From Hydrangea macrophylla (Eukaryota > Streptophyta > Magnoliopsida > Cornales > Hydrangeaceae), in the NCBI GenBank assembly GCA_033977485.1, contig CM066988.1, positions 255,501 to 319,500 on the forward strand: 64,000 nt of DNA, read 5' to 3'. The first letter of the stretch is position 1, and every line of letters begins with the position of its first letter. The notes beneath the pieces were generated by a model that was given only the letters and a program-made list of their open reading frames with translations, did no database searches and was not told where the DNA came from. This document shows, piece after piece, positions 22,641 through 32,094 of the stretch. The position numbers and the translations under genes are program-made.

Positions 22641-23992
22641 GCCTTGCCTCGTCTTCTGAGTCAGACTTGCCCGGAATTAGGATACAATTCCTACCTGAGC
22701 CGAGTGTGATCAACTCAGAGGGCATGGAGGTCGATCCGGTTACCCTAGGACCCAGTTGGATAGACCCACTTGTAACATTCTTAATGATAGGAAGGCTACC
22801 AGATGGTAAAGATGAAGCACGCCGGGTCAAGTACCGGGCAGCGCGATATCACCTCCTTGACGGTATCCTCTACAAGAGGGGATTCACGATCCCGTACCTC
22901 CGCTGCATTCATCCTTCGCAAGTGCGAGCAATACTGTTTGAAATCCATGAAGGGGTATGCGGGAACCACATTGGAGGTCGGGCACTTTCCAGAAAGGCCC
23001 TACTACAAGGTTACTATTGGCGAACCATGGCTTGGGATTCGCAGGAGTATGTTCGAAGGTGTGACAAGTGCCAAAAATACTCTCCCATGATCAACCGACT
23101 GGGAGAACTCCAGACACCGGTCCACAGTCCCTGGCCATTTGCCCAATGGGGAATTGACATCGTTGGTCCACTACCAACAGGAAAAGGGCAAGTCAAATTT
23201 GCCGTAATAGCTGTTGACTATTTCACTAAGTGGGTGGAAGCCGAACCCTTGGCAACTATAACCAAAAGGAAAATGGAGAGCTTTGTGGAACGAAATATTC
23301 TCAGCCGGTTCGGTATTCCCCGAGTCCTGATCAGCGATAACGGCATGCAATTTGACACACCCATCTTCAGACAGTTCTGCTCGGGGTACGGGATACTAAA
23401 TCACTATTCTTCCCCCGAGCACCCCCAAGTCAATGGTCAAGCCGAGGTAACCAACCGGACAATCTTGCAGTCAATCAAAACAAGGCTTGAAGGTGCCAAA
23501 GGGCTATGGGTTGAAGAGCTACCAACCCTACTGTGGGCCTATCGCACTACACCCCGAGCGGCTACAGGCGAGACCCCGTTTTCCTTAACTTATGGTTGCG
23601 AGGCAGTCGTCCCTACAGAGCTCAGGCTACCAACATACCGGGTGTCCAACTTCAGTGATCCCGACAACGGAGAAGCCCTCAGGACAGAACTTGACCTAGT
23701 GGAAGAAAAAAGAGACCAGGCTTATCTGAAGGTGGCAGCCTACAAGCAAAGGGTCTCGCGGTATTACAATAGCAAGGTGCAGCACCATAGTTTTCAAGTC
23801 GGAGACCTCATCCTCAAGGCAGTGAACCAGTCTACCCGAATCCCAAGCCATGGGAAATTGGGGGCGAACTGGGAAGGCCCGTATAAAGTGACTCGGATCA
23901 ACCGACCTGGAACTTACTGGCTGCAGAGCATGGATGGGCATGACCTTACTCATCCTTGGAATGTGCAACACCTACATAAGTACTATCAGTAG
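22451..23992 (+). CDS. pol: aRH tail and intact integrase of element I
   Basis: 513 open codons from the ATG at 22451. It begins inside the aRH domain, so that ATG is not the true start. Integrase: HHCC zinc domain (HEGVCGNHIGGRALSRKALL ... RRCDKCQK), catalytic core with Asp near residue 236 (GIDIVGPLP), Asp near 296 (ISDNG) and Glu near 332 (GQAEVTNR), which is exact D-35-E spacing. A GPY-type C-terminal motif (NWEGPYKVTRINRPGTYWL) precedes the stop at 23990. The domain looks intact although the upstream polyprotein is broken. Confidence 0.93.
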   Translation: MSAQQVQGYSDSQLVNQVNQEYEAWEDNMVAYLVLVRVVSKNLQGFSITQIPREENTRADRLARLASSSESDLPGIRIQFLPEPSVINSEGMEVDPVTLGPSWIDPLVTFLMIGRLPDGKDEARRVKYRAARYHLLDGILYKRGFTIPYLRCIHPSQVRAILFEIHEGVCGNHIGGRALSRKALLQGYYWRTMAWDSQEYVRRCDKCQKYSPMINRLGELQTPVHSPWPFAQWGIDIVGPLPTGKGQVKFAVIAVDYFTKWVEAEPLATITKRKMESFVERNILSRFGIPRVLISDNGMQFDTPIFRQFCSGYGILNHYSSPEHPQVNGQAEVTNRTILQSIKTRLEGAKGLWVEELPTLLWAYRTTPRAATGETPFSLTYGCEAVVPTELRLPTYRVSNFSDPDNGEALRTELDLVEEKRDQAYLKVAAYKQRVSRYYNSKVQHHSFQVGDLILKAVNQSTRIPSHGKLGANWEGPYKVTRINRPGTYWLQSMDGHDLTHPWNVQHLHKYYQ

Positions 23993-24133
23993 CATCTGGC
24001 CACGGGAATTTAGTACTATAGGGAAATTTCTTTCTTGTAGCTCTGATTGGGCAACCGATATAAATTGTTTTCCTTTTTAATAAAATAGTTCACCTCGGAA
24101 ATTTATTCCTGTCAGTACCCAGGGCGATGCAAT

Positions 24134-24279
24134 AAAGACCTCGGGCATAACCCCGAGAAAACAAAGACCTCGGGCCTAACCCCGAGGCAACAAAGCCCTC
24201 TGGCCTAACCCCAAGGCAGCAAAGACCTTGGGCCTAGCCCCAAGGCAGAAAAAGACCTCGGGCTCCGAACCCAGGCACA
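24134..24279. repeat. 29-bp tandem repeat, five units
   Basis: AAAGACCTCGGGCCTAACCC-type units start at 24134, 24163, 24192, 24221 and 24251. Each carries a CCTCGGG...CCCGAGG inverted repeat. Non-coding, just downstream of integrase. Nothing else recognisable lies in 23993-24133. Confidence 0.9.
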
Positions 24280-24282
24280 AAA

Positions 24283-24740
24283 GGACCCTGCAACCACCCA
24301 TATTCCAGGTCGGTTTCCTATGGTCGCTCCCCAACACGCCCTCGCCTTTACAGGAAGCTCAGGGGCTTGGGGATTCTAGACCTAAATAGGAAATTATTCA
24401 AAAGCTCCGCTTAGGCCCAGCCGACGACGGGGCCAAACCCCTAGGTGGCCTGCGATGGCGAGCTTCAAAAGGACCCTACAACCACCCATGTTCCAGGTCG
24501 GTTTCCTATGGTCGCTCCCCAACACACCCTCGCCTTTATAGGAAGCTCGGGGGCTTGGGGATTCTAGACCTAAACAGGAAATTATTCAAAAGCTCCGCTT
24601 AGGCCCAGCCGACGACGAGGCCAAACCCCTAGGTGGCCTGCGATGGAGAGCTTCAAATGCCCCTGTAACCACCCATGTTCCAGGTCATTTTCCTACGGCC
24701 ACTGACTCCCGTACTCCCGCCTTAGCCAAATGCTTGGGGG
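24283..24740. repeat. 188-bp tandem repeat, about 2.4 units
   Basis: GGACCCTGCAACCACCCAT starts at 24283, repeats at 24471 (period 188) and a third diverged unit starts near 24658. Each unit contains GGTCGGTTTCCTATGG, GGGGCTTGGGGATTCTAGAC and CTAGGTGGCCTGCGATGG. 24741-25132 is unique GC-moderate sequence in which I see no gene. Confidence 0.9.
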
Positions 24741-25132
24741 GCAGGGGAATATTAGGCCAAAATAAGAAAGCACACCAGTCACTACAAGAGTCGTGGAGAT
24801 ATTCCTACGCACTTACAGTGATCAGAGAAATATCCCGGATAGTAAAACAGATACGCCTATGATACGCCGGGACAGCGGACGGTAATACAGGGTATTTCTA
24901 TAATGCACCGGGCGATCCCGGAGGCTACGTAGGATTAACCCCTACAGCGCTCCAGCCAATTACCTTTTTAAATAGGTAAGTAAGACTAGATGTGCTGTGG
25001 GTTATGGTCCTAAAACATTTGCTAAGGCAGGTGTTAGGTCGGCCAAAACCGAACGGTTACTAGCAATTATAGAGGCATTGTGCAGAAAAAGAAGACAGTG
25101 AATGGAAGGGAAATCTGACCCCAGGGGCCTTT

Positions 25133-26843
25133 TCATTCATTCAGACAAAATGTCCAAAGCTCGGGGGGCAGTTGTAGTAGCCTCCCCAAAAAAAAAAAAA
25201 AAAAAAAAAAAAAACTACAACAGAAAATAAAAAGCAAGAAGATTCCTCGAGCAGGGAGTCTAGGGGTCGTCCACATCAATAACGTCAATAGTCTCCTCGA
25301 CCTCCCCCCCGGCCTGCTCTTCCGGGGCAGCACCTCCTTCCTGGCCAGCCGGGGCAATGGCGCCCTCAGCCACAGCGGCGGCCCCTGGGCTTCGGCATCA
25401 GCATCCTCGGTGGCCTCGGATGCCATGTCCCAGTAGTCGGAGTCCACCCCCTGGTAGGGAGTGGTGTCCCACTCCGGGTGGTCCCGGACCAGCCTCCTCT
25501 TCAAGTCCTCATACCCGAGGAAGAAACCCTCGTCGAAAGTTTCCACCGGAGGACCTACGGTCGCCGTCACCTCCGAGAGCTCCTTCATCTGAGCTTCCGC
25601 TGCCGCGCGGCTTGCCCGCTCAGCCTCAAGTTCAGCTAGAGCCACCGCTAGTTCTTCCTGGGCTGCCCCGAGATTGGAAGCTAGGCCCTTAACCCTATTT
25701 TTCTCCATGGTCAGGGCCCTCTCTTTGGTCTCCAGGGCAACCTCTTTCTCAGCCAGGGCTGTCTCGACGGCGGCGGCCCTCCCGGTAAGGGCCGGTATGA
25801 AGGATTCAGCTCCTGCAGCCATGCAGCCAACCTGCAACCAAAGTAACAAGGAAATGGACGGTCGCTATCGCCAGTAGAGCAGAAAATGCCAATAAGTCAT
25901 GAGATGCAGAGAATTACTTACCAGATGGAAGATGCTGTATAGCTAAGCCTGAAAGACTTGAGGAGACATCCCGGTGCACCTATCCACTTGACTGGGAAGC
26001 AGGCACGGTCTGACCCTGTCCCGGGTAGCCCTAGAGTCATCCAGGGGTATCCCAGAGGGAATCTCAGCTCGAGGAGTAGGTGTTTCACTCACTACTACCG
26101 CTCGGGGGGTTGATGTCTCCCCGGGAGCCCGGGCCGTTGATGGACCATGCCTGAGTCGCCTAAATGGGCGCTCGTTGCCTGAACCCCGTGACACCGAGGC
26201 AATGGGGGTCTCTTGGTCGGACTCGCTGCTTGACACTCGGGCCGGGATACGACCCTCACTATAACGATCCGAAGGGGAAGCTGACGGTAGGTCTAAGCTG
26301 GAGTCCGGCGTTCCCGACCGGGACATCTCACTCTCCGACCGGGAGGCAGAGTTGAAGCCAGAGTGTTCCATCTCTGATATTCCTACGGCACGGTAAGGGA
26401 ACAGGCTGCGGTCTAAGTAAGGGTCGGAAACCCTAAGTCTAGTGTACAGGGGGGGCAGCGTCACTAACCTGAACGGCAACGAATATATGCTTCCTGACAC
26501 TAGATAACACTCCCTCAAGACAGCCCACGGGATGCCCGCTCGGTTCAACTGAACTAAGGTTCCACCCGACTTAAAAAATGAACAGAATCTGAGAAGGAAG
26601 AAATCCCACTCCCGCTCGAAACCTACCGGACTCGTCCTCTCCAGCCTCGCCTCGATGAGAAGAAAGATGGGGGAAAAAGAAGAAATTAACGAATAGAAGT
26701 TCAGGAGGGAAGGAGACTTACAAGGCTTAAAGCACAGGAGGGAATCAGGACGTTCGCTCGGGATTCTCTTCGCCCTCAAAACCGCTCGGGAATACTCGTC
26801 TCAGCAGGACAGATCCATGGAATGGGCAAGTGTTCCTTACATA
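25133..26843 (-). pseudogene. Antisense gene, cassette 2 of element I (intron-containing, broken)
   Basis: Minus-strand gene with open parts 25943-26779 (279 codons, Ser/Arg/Pro-rich) and 25133-25849, which includes a long Ala/Glu coiled coil (VALETKERALTMEKNRVKGL, ELAVALAELEAERASRAAAE). A 90-base intron joins them in frame. A TAG at 25943-25945, 21 bases before the donor, breaks exon 1. A G-run near 25380 probably shifts the C-terminus: another frame there ends acidic in VIDVDDP with a TAG at 25260-25262. The likely start (ATG 26779) is 57 bases after a degraded TATA (TATGTAAG, 26836-26843). A GTAAGT at 26721 may mark another intron. No enzymatic domain recognised. Confidence 0.65.
25832..25921 (-). 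other. Predicted 90-bp intron in the cassette 2 antisense gene
   Basis: On the minus strand the donor CATCTG/GTAAGTAATTC opens at 25921 and the acceptor TTTGGTTGCAG/GTTGG closes at 25832. Removing it joins the frame of 25943-26779 (codon for Leu) directly to the frame of 25133-25849 (Val-Gly-Cys). Correct phase with consensus sites at both ends makes chance unlikely. Confidence 0.75.
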
Positions 26844-27531
26844 GGAGCAGTTGACCGCCAAGATCAGGACAGATCCAATGGCCTAGGAGATTCCAGCCCA
26901 AACTGTCACTTTGGGCATATGAAGTGTGACCTCAAAAGGCGCGCACATTAAATGCGTGACACGACGGCTCAGTTAGCACGTAAACGATTCAGTTACGACC
27001 ATCGTTGGATCCTAACCTGGCCACTCACCGATTGGCACATGGCAGCGATAGGTCTGGGAAAACGGTATCGCCACCCGACCGTCTTCCTGCACCGATCGGG
27101 GTTTCTCGCCGGGTGATGTTCATGGTGGACCCAAATCCCAAGCAGAATCCCCGGGAGCTACCCGCACAGTTTCTAGAGCGACATGGATTTTCAATCCTTA
27201 CCCGATGAAACATCTAGTCAGTTCCGAAAATGGGGGGCAGTGCTGATAAAGCCAAATAATGTTCCGAAAGCCACTTGTTAAGGGGCAGAAAGCCAAAGCC
27301 AGGTCGGTTTACAAGAACCGGTCGGGTAATGGAAGCTATGTGCGTATTGGAAGCTATGTGCAGTACAGAAGTAATGAGCAGTTGGTAAAAGCAGAGTAAG
27401 GGAAAGAGTCGGCCTCAAGGACCTTTTCATTACTATAAAAGGGCAACTGTACAGGGCTCGGGGGGCAGTTTTAGTAGCCTCCCCGATAAAAAAAAAAAAC
27501 AAAAAACATAAAAAGAGAGGAAGGGGAGTCT
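26844..27531. repeat. Cassette boundary with an internal copy of the polypurine-tract block
   Basis: GTTCCGAAAATGGGGGGCAG at 27221-27240 repeats the block just before the 3' LTR (ACTTCGAAAATGGGGGGCAA at 29121-29140), as do the bases upstream (CCCGATGAAACATC and TCCGATGAGACATC). The 26940-27010 block (AAATGCGTGAC) matches 28864-28930 (AAATGCGCGAC). At 27455-27492 the motif GGGGGGCAGTTTTAGTAGCC followed by an A-run repeats 25165-25214. This is the seam of a duplicated about 1.9-2.3-kb unit. Confidence 0.75.
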
Positions 27532-28626
27532 TCATGTTCCTTTACTCTTCAGAGCCTTGACTTCCTCTTCCAGGGCCATCATCCTCGCCACCAACTCCTT
27601 GATAGTGAGATCTATGGTGTGAACATCCACCTCCTGCATGACAGAGTCAGTTTGCAGGTGGGCAGTCTGCTTCTCCACCTCCTGAAGACGACCCTCCAGG
27701 TTACCGAGGGCGAGGCCCGTCCACGAGCTCGACACATGAAGACCGGTCGGGGATTCCGTTCGGCTCCTTTTTGGTGGGGGTTGAGATTCTTCCCTGACTG
27801 CCTTTTCTTTTCCCTTCCGGGACGGGCCTGGTGGCGGGCTCGCATCCTCGGACGAGGATGGGTCACTGCTGGAGGATAGGGAAACTGGCCCCTCAGGCGG
27901 GCCGGCCCTACCTGTGGCACGTAGACCGGAAGCCATGGACCGGGTGTAGCGGCGCGACCCGGAGGCAGCAGCGGCAGGGGCCGCGGAGGAAGTTCTGGCG
28001 CCTACCTCGTCAACAGGCGCCCCGGCCAAGTCAGAAAACATAATGCCGGCCTCGATTGCTTGGTCAATCGAATCTGTATCGGTAGCAGCATGGGCAATGC
28101 CGCGGAAGGCAGCGAAGGATGTCTTGCAAAGATTGGCATCAAAGGCCGCAGGAGGACGGAGTTCGGGGTCCACCAGCCAATTGCCGGAAACAACGACCTG
28201 AGGATATTGCCGCCATTTATTATTTTGGAAGTCCAGGCCCTGGACAAGATTTCTCCCCTTGGCCCCGGGCCGTAGGTAGGGATCCCCGCGGTCGATGCCC
28301 AGGACATAGCACCTGGCGACGTCCACTGTGCGGAGGGACAACCCGAGTCTCTGGTTCAACACCGATATGGCCCAGAGGAGACGGGCGACATTCGGGCGGC
28401 ACTTAGACAGCGGAATACGCAATCCCTGCAGCAGGTCACAGAAGGACGCCGGGAGAGGAAAGCGTAGCCCCACAACCAGCAGCAAATAGCTGCTAATGAT
28501 GGCAAAAGGGAAGGCCACCTCCTCCCCTTCAATGTAGGGGCGGACTCCGACGTCTTCTGGAATACTGCAGTCTTCTTGAAAATTTTTGAGTCCATCTTCG
28601 GAATTCAGGTCGACATGAGAAGCCAT
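27532..28626 (-). CDS. Antisense ORF, cassette 1 of element I (364 aa, nuclear-type, coiled coil)
   Basis: Uninterrupted minus-strand ORF. I take the ATG at 28626 (MASHVDLNSEDG) because it follows a TATA box by 121 bases; the frame is also open upstream to 28914. Residues about 35-110 (EEVAFPFAIISSYLL, GLRFPLPASFCDLLQGLRIP, PNVARLLWAISVLNQRLG) resemble the plant domain called putative gypsy type transposon. Then come a Ser/Pro-rich part, a basic PPPKRSR nuclear-localisation-like motif and a C-terminal coiled coil (KELVARMMALEEEVKALKSK). Antisense extra ORFs are known in some Tat elements such as Grande. Function is not known. Confidence 0.75.
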   Translation of the reverse strand: MASHVDLNSEDGLKNFQEDCSIPEDVGVRPYIEGEEVAFPFAIISSYLLLVVGLRFPLPASFCDLLQGLRIPLSKCRPNVARLLWAISVLNQRLGLSLRTVDVARCYVLGIDRGDPYLRPGAKGRNLVQGLDFQNNKWRQYPQVVVSGNWLVDPELRPPAAFDANLCKTSFAAFRGIAHAATDTDSIDQAIEAGIMFSDLAGAPVDEVGARTSSAAPAAAASGSRRYTRSMASGLRATGRAGPPEGPVSLSSSSDPSSSEDASPPPGPSRKGKEKAVREESQPPPKRSRTESPTGLHVSSSWTGLALGNLEGRLQEVEKQTAHLQTDSVMQEVDVHTIDLTIKELVARMMALEEEVKALKSKGT

Positions 28627-28746
28627 CTGAGAAAAGCCTGAGTAGTGAAAATGGAGGAAAAGAGCTCGGGAACACGTTGCTGTCAAAAATCGCTTGGTAG
28701 GTTTGATCGTCAAGTGTGCAGTAAGGTTTGGAATGAGCAGGTTCCC

Positions 28747-28754
28747 CTTATATA
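28747..28754 (-). promoter_or_regulatory. TATA box of the cassette 1 antisense gene
   Basis: Minus strand TATATAAG in the context GTGTCTATATAAGGGGAAC, 121 bases upstream of the ATG at 28626. The aligned position in cassette 2 reads CCTATGTAAGGAACAC, followed in both by TGC(T/C)CATTCC, so one ancestral promoter was duplicated and one copy decayed. Confidence 0.7.
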
Positions 28755-29125
28755 GACACCACGAATGGCTCAGATCGATGCTGATCGAACGGCTCATACG
28801 CACTCCCGCCTGAACGGTCGCTTTAAGCACGTGGGGCATTGCCTCGAAAGACGTGCGCATTAAATGCGCGACGTGATGGTTCAGTTGCCACATGAGCGAT
28901 TCGGTTATTCCCACACTGGTGTCATCGGATCCTGACCAGACCAGTAGCTAGTGGGCACGTGGCACCCAGGGCCCCGGTGTCACGCGTGGTCACCGTTCGA
29001 TCGGTATCCCGGCGGACTACCCTAATCGGTCCCGGTCCAAGTGAAATCCCGGTCCATTCCTGTGTGGTATTTCGGGGACATTCTTAATTTTCAAACTTCA
29101 TCCGATGAGACATCACATCAACTTC

Positions 29126-29141
29126 GAAAATGGGGGGCAAC
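29126..29141 (+). promoter_or_regulatory. Polypurine tract of element I
   Basis: GAAAATGGGGGGCAAC lies directly against the 3' LTR start at 29142, the expected place for the plus-strand primer. 28915-29125 holds only the cassette 5' flank. Confidence 0.85.
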
Positions 29142-29775
29142 TGATGCGTCCAGAATTATCCTGCTAAAGCCCAACCGCCACGTCAGTAGAGGGACCCGGA
29201 TTCCCCAGGAGCAGAGTTGGAGGGCCCACATCCCAAAGGTCATCAAAGGTAACCGCTCGGGATGGTCGAACAGCTCGGGGTGTGATGTACGGCGACTTTC
29301 CAGGAGGCGTAGCTCAGGACGAGTGTTCCAGATAGCTTCCCTATGTGGTCAGAACTCTATTAAGGAAGAATGAGTAGATTCCTAAACCATTTGGGAATCA
29401 CTCCTAGAATTAAGCAAATCCATTGTGATTAGATTAGGTTCCCTAATCTAACAACTCTTACTATGTAAAGGTGGACTCTTGTACCTATAAAAGAGCCCAC
29501 CTCCCTTCTCGAAGGGGATCCAAAAAAATCACCTCTCTAAGCATACAAGCACTTGCTAGAGAACTCGCCACCTACACGCATATACCCGGCAGGTATTACT
29601 GGTAGCGCCGCCCATCATTGTTGGCTCACCAGGCCCGCCGGTGATATGCTAGTGAGAAGCGCATAGATGCAACCGTGGACGTAGGTCACCTTGTTAACGG
29701 GGCCGAACCACATACAAACCCTTCTCTTACCTCACCTTTTGTCAAACTTATTCTTACCAATTTTCGGCATCATCA
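29142..29775 (+). mobile_element. 3' LTR of element I
   Basis: 634 bp, same ends as the 5' LTR, TATA box TATAAAAG at 29486-29493. Followed by the TTCCC duplication. Confidence 0.95.
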
Positions 29776-30579
29776 TTCCCATTTTTGAACTACTCAAAAT
29801 GTTCATTTTACTAAACAACATTCTATTGGAAGTTTCAGCTTCCCAGATTTGAAATTTTGTCTTGCATGTTGCATAGAACCTCAAAATACAACATCAAACA
29901 CTTGCTAAACATTACTACATACTGTATAGGTTCTAAAGTGAGTTAGAATACTCACCAAGTCTTGAAATTGAGCTTGGGCTTTAAATTTGAGCTTTAGGAA
30001 GCTTGCACTCAACTTCAATGCTGGAGACTTCTTCTTTTTCTAACTTCCTTCATCCCACCATGGAGTTCATCTCCTAGCTCCCTCTCTTCATGCAGATTGT
30101 AATGGTCAAGAAAATGATATGAAAGAGTATATGCATGCTTATATAGAGTCTTGCATGTGCTAGGTGTCAATGTGCATGGGGTGTATGCATTGACATGTGT
30201 CAAAGTGGTGGACAAGTGTCCAATAGATGGACAAGTGTCATGGGAGTGGGTGACATGTGTCTTGAGAGTTGCATGGGCTGCCATGTGGCCGGCCATGGTG
30301 GGGCCCATCTCAAATTTTGTGCCACTTCCTTATTTTGCATGCATAAGTCCTCGTTATGCCTATCGGTCTCGATTTACGTGGAAACGAGTATTGTTTATAA
30401 TGTCCGGGTCCAGGTACGGGACTAAGTTAAGTCTACTTATGGTCGAGTCGGTGTGGTACTTACAGTCTAATTAGTAATTACATTATACTGATACGGTCAC
30501 ACAAATAAAAATAAATATAATAATATACTAGATATGGAAATTCATAATACTATTGAACGTAGAAATTACAGGTATTACA
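29776..30579 (-). promoter_or_regulatory. U3 end of LTR F1 with TATA box and phased GACA(A/T)GTGTC words
   Basis: Minus-strand TATATAAG at 30138-30145. Upstream of it (higher coordinates) the near-palindromic words GACATGTGTC or GACAAGTGTC start at 30192, 30211, 30230 and 30252 (steps 19, 19, 22), followed by the palindrome-like CCATGTGGCCGGCCATGG at 30281-30298. The LTR edge is at 30579. No gene; the short ORFs on both strands overlap this field. Confidence 0.7.
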
Positions 30580-30957
30580 TTACTACACTATGCAACACCT
30601 TTGATTAGAATGACACATCCACCCTACATTAACTAAGCTACATGGTAGACAAGTCAACTTCTCTTAGAATGACTCATGTGCAGCAATACACCACTTCTAT
30701 TAAGCACAACTATGTAAGAAATCACGAAAATCAATTACATATGCCAAAAATTTAAAGAACAACAACCAAAGGAGATACTAGTACCTTTCCCATGCGAGAC
30801 CAATGTGTCATCAACATTCTAGATGGAGGTTTATCTCTTCAAGAGGAGCCAATCCTTCAAAACAAAGACAAAAAAAAAAAAATCAAATGCAAAAGCGCAT
30901 TTAATTAGAAACTAAACAACTAAATGTTGTCGCCAATCCCCGGCAACGGCGCCATTT
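30580..30957 (-). mobile_element. 5' leader and tRNA-Asp primer site of coding-deleted element J
   Basis: TCCCCGGCAACGGCGCCA at 30937-30954 is the tRNA-Asp 3' end on the plus strand, so J is a minus-strand Athila-type element. The LTR starts 3 bases later at 30958. The leader (CACCCTACATTAACTAAGCT, ACATGGTAGACAAG) resembles 11820-11900, supporting one internal region split by F1. Confidence 0.75.
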
Positions 30958-31216
30958 TGATGTTGTCAAAATCAAGTTCTTATTTAACCCTATTAAAAAT
31001 GTAGTATGTTGGAAGTAGGGTGTCGAACCCACAGGAATTGATACAAGAACAACATTTGGAAAGTTTAGTAACTAATTATAATGCTCAAAAGAAAAAATAA
31101 GAAAAGATGATAAAGAAAAGGAGAAAAATGACTTAGCGTCTTGCGGCTTTTTTTTGGTTTTTGGAGAAGAGAAGTGCAAATAAATACGAATCGAAAAAGC
31201 AATAGGTCGGGATCAT

Positions 31217-31217
<1 letters not shown>

Positions 31218-31261
<44 letters not shown>
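31218..31261. repeat. Poly-C run of 44 bases
   Basis: An uninterrupted cytosine homopolymer inside LTR J, preceded by GGGATCATT. It may be real, a collapsed or expanded sequencing homopolymer, or a join artefact. On the other strand it is a G44 tract. Confidence 0.95.
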
Positions 31262-32094
31262 ATCTTGGGTCACAACAAGATGAAATGGACTAATGTTTTA
31301 AGCACACTCTAAGGTAACATCTCATTGTGGTATATTATCAAGCACAAGGAGTGCATCTATGTGAAAGATAAAATGAGCTTTGAGATTTCCATAGAAACGG
31401 ATTATAAGCTAACATTTGACTATCAAGGATGCATGATATACAAGATAAAGCCTCTATGGCTTCTAATTCGAATGATTTGTCCACTCTACACTAACTAATC
31501 TACTTGGTGGACAAATCACCTATGAAGCCTTCAAAAGATAGTATTTAAAACCTAAGAGTTTGAAAAATCAAAGATGCTTGACATCAAAGATGAAGACCCC
31601 AAGTTATAAATCCCACACACAACATTTATCAAACACATGGAGTGTAAAACACAAGGTTACATAATATTCCATATAAAAGACATAGGGTAGGATTCAAAGT
31701 CTAAGTTATGACAATAAAAAATGCAACACAAATAAGATGAAGCCCCTAGTTTTGAATTTTACACAAATGAACCCTGGAAATGCTACAATAATAAATCCAA
31801 GCATGATCCACAACCTAAGTAAATCTAACTAATAATGAAAAAACATATCAATGTCATCAAAGGAAAAGAGATAGAAGATGCACCTAGCCATTAAAACTTC
31901 AATTGATTGCTTCAAGTTTACACAAATTGAGAAGAAATGGAAGGGAACCCAAGTGGGTTCCAAAATGAGAGCAAAGAATCCTAAAAATTCACTATGCAAA
32001 ATCTAACCCTAATAAAAATGACAACTCTTTCTACTTATACAAAACCACAAGAATGGCAAACTTGTAAATAAAAAAGGGGGAAAACTACAGCCGC

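Larger units (their letters stand above)
17743..29775 (+). mobile_element. Element I: complete Tat-lineage Ty3/gypsy retrotransposon, 12,033 bp, TSD TTCCC
   Basis: Two 634-bp LTRs (17743-18376, 29142-29775) start TGATGCGTCC and end GGCATCATCA. TTCCC flanks both sides (17738-17742, 29776-29780). Order: LTR, primer site, gag-PR, RT, RNase H, a second RNase H, integrase, 1 kb of tandem repeats, two antisense gene cassettes, polypurine tract, LTR. The extra RNase H and antisense ORFs point to the Tat/Ogre branch. By eye I count about 23 LTR differences. Under an assumed 1.3e-8 per site per year that is roughly 1.4 million years. Gag and pol contain several stops and one frameshift. Confidence 0.95.
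11987..30579 (-). mobile_element. Solo LTR F1 (about 3.6 kb once guests are removed), TSD TTACT
   Basis: Left edge TGTCACGCCCCGG at 11987 and right edge GGTATTACA at 30579 are flanked by TTACT on both sides (11982-11986 and 30580-30584). On the minus strand it begins TGTAATACC and ends GGGGCGTGACA, the same termini as LTR 54594-56164. Two complete guests with their own TSDs sit inside: E (13400-16335) and element I (17743-29775). Subtracting them leaves about 3.6 kb without coding sequence. Two tandem arrays and a promoter-like region (TATA at 30138-30145) belong to it. Confidence 0.83.

Noticed and set aside
25357..25692. GC-rich plus-strand ORFs in 25357-25877 and 27619-28406
   Set aside because: Shadows of the antisense genes, Pro/Arg-rich as expected from opposite-frame reading of GC-rich codons.
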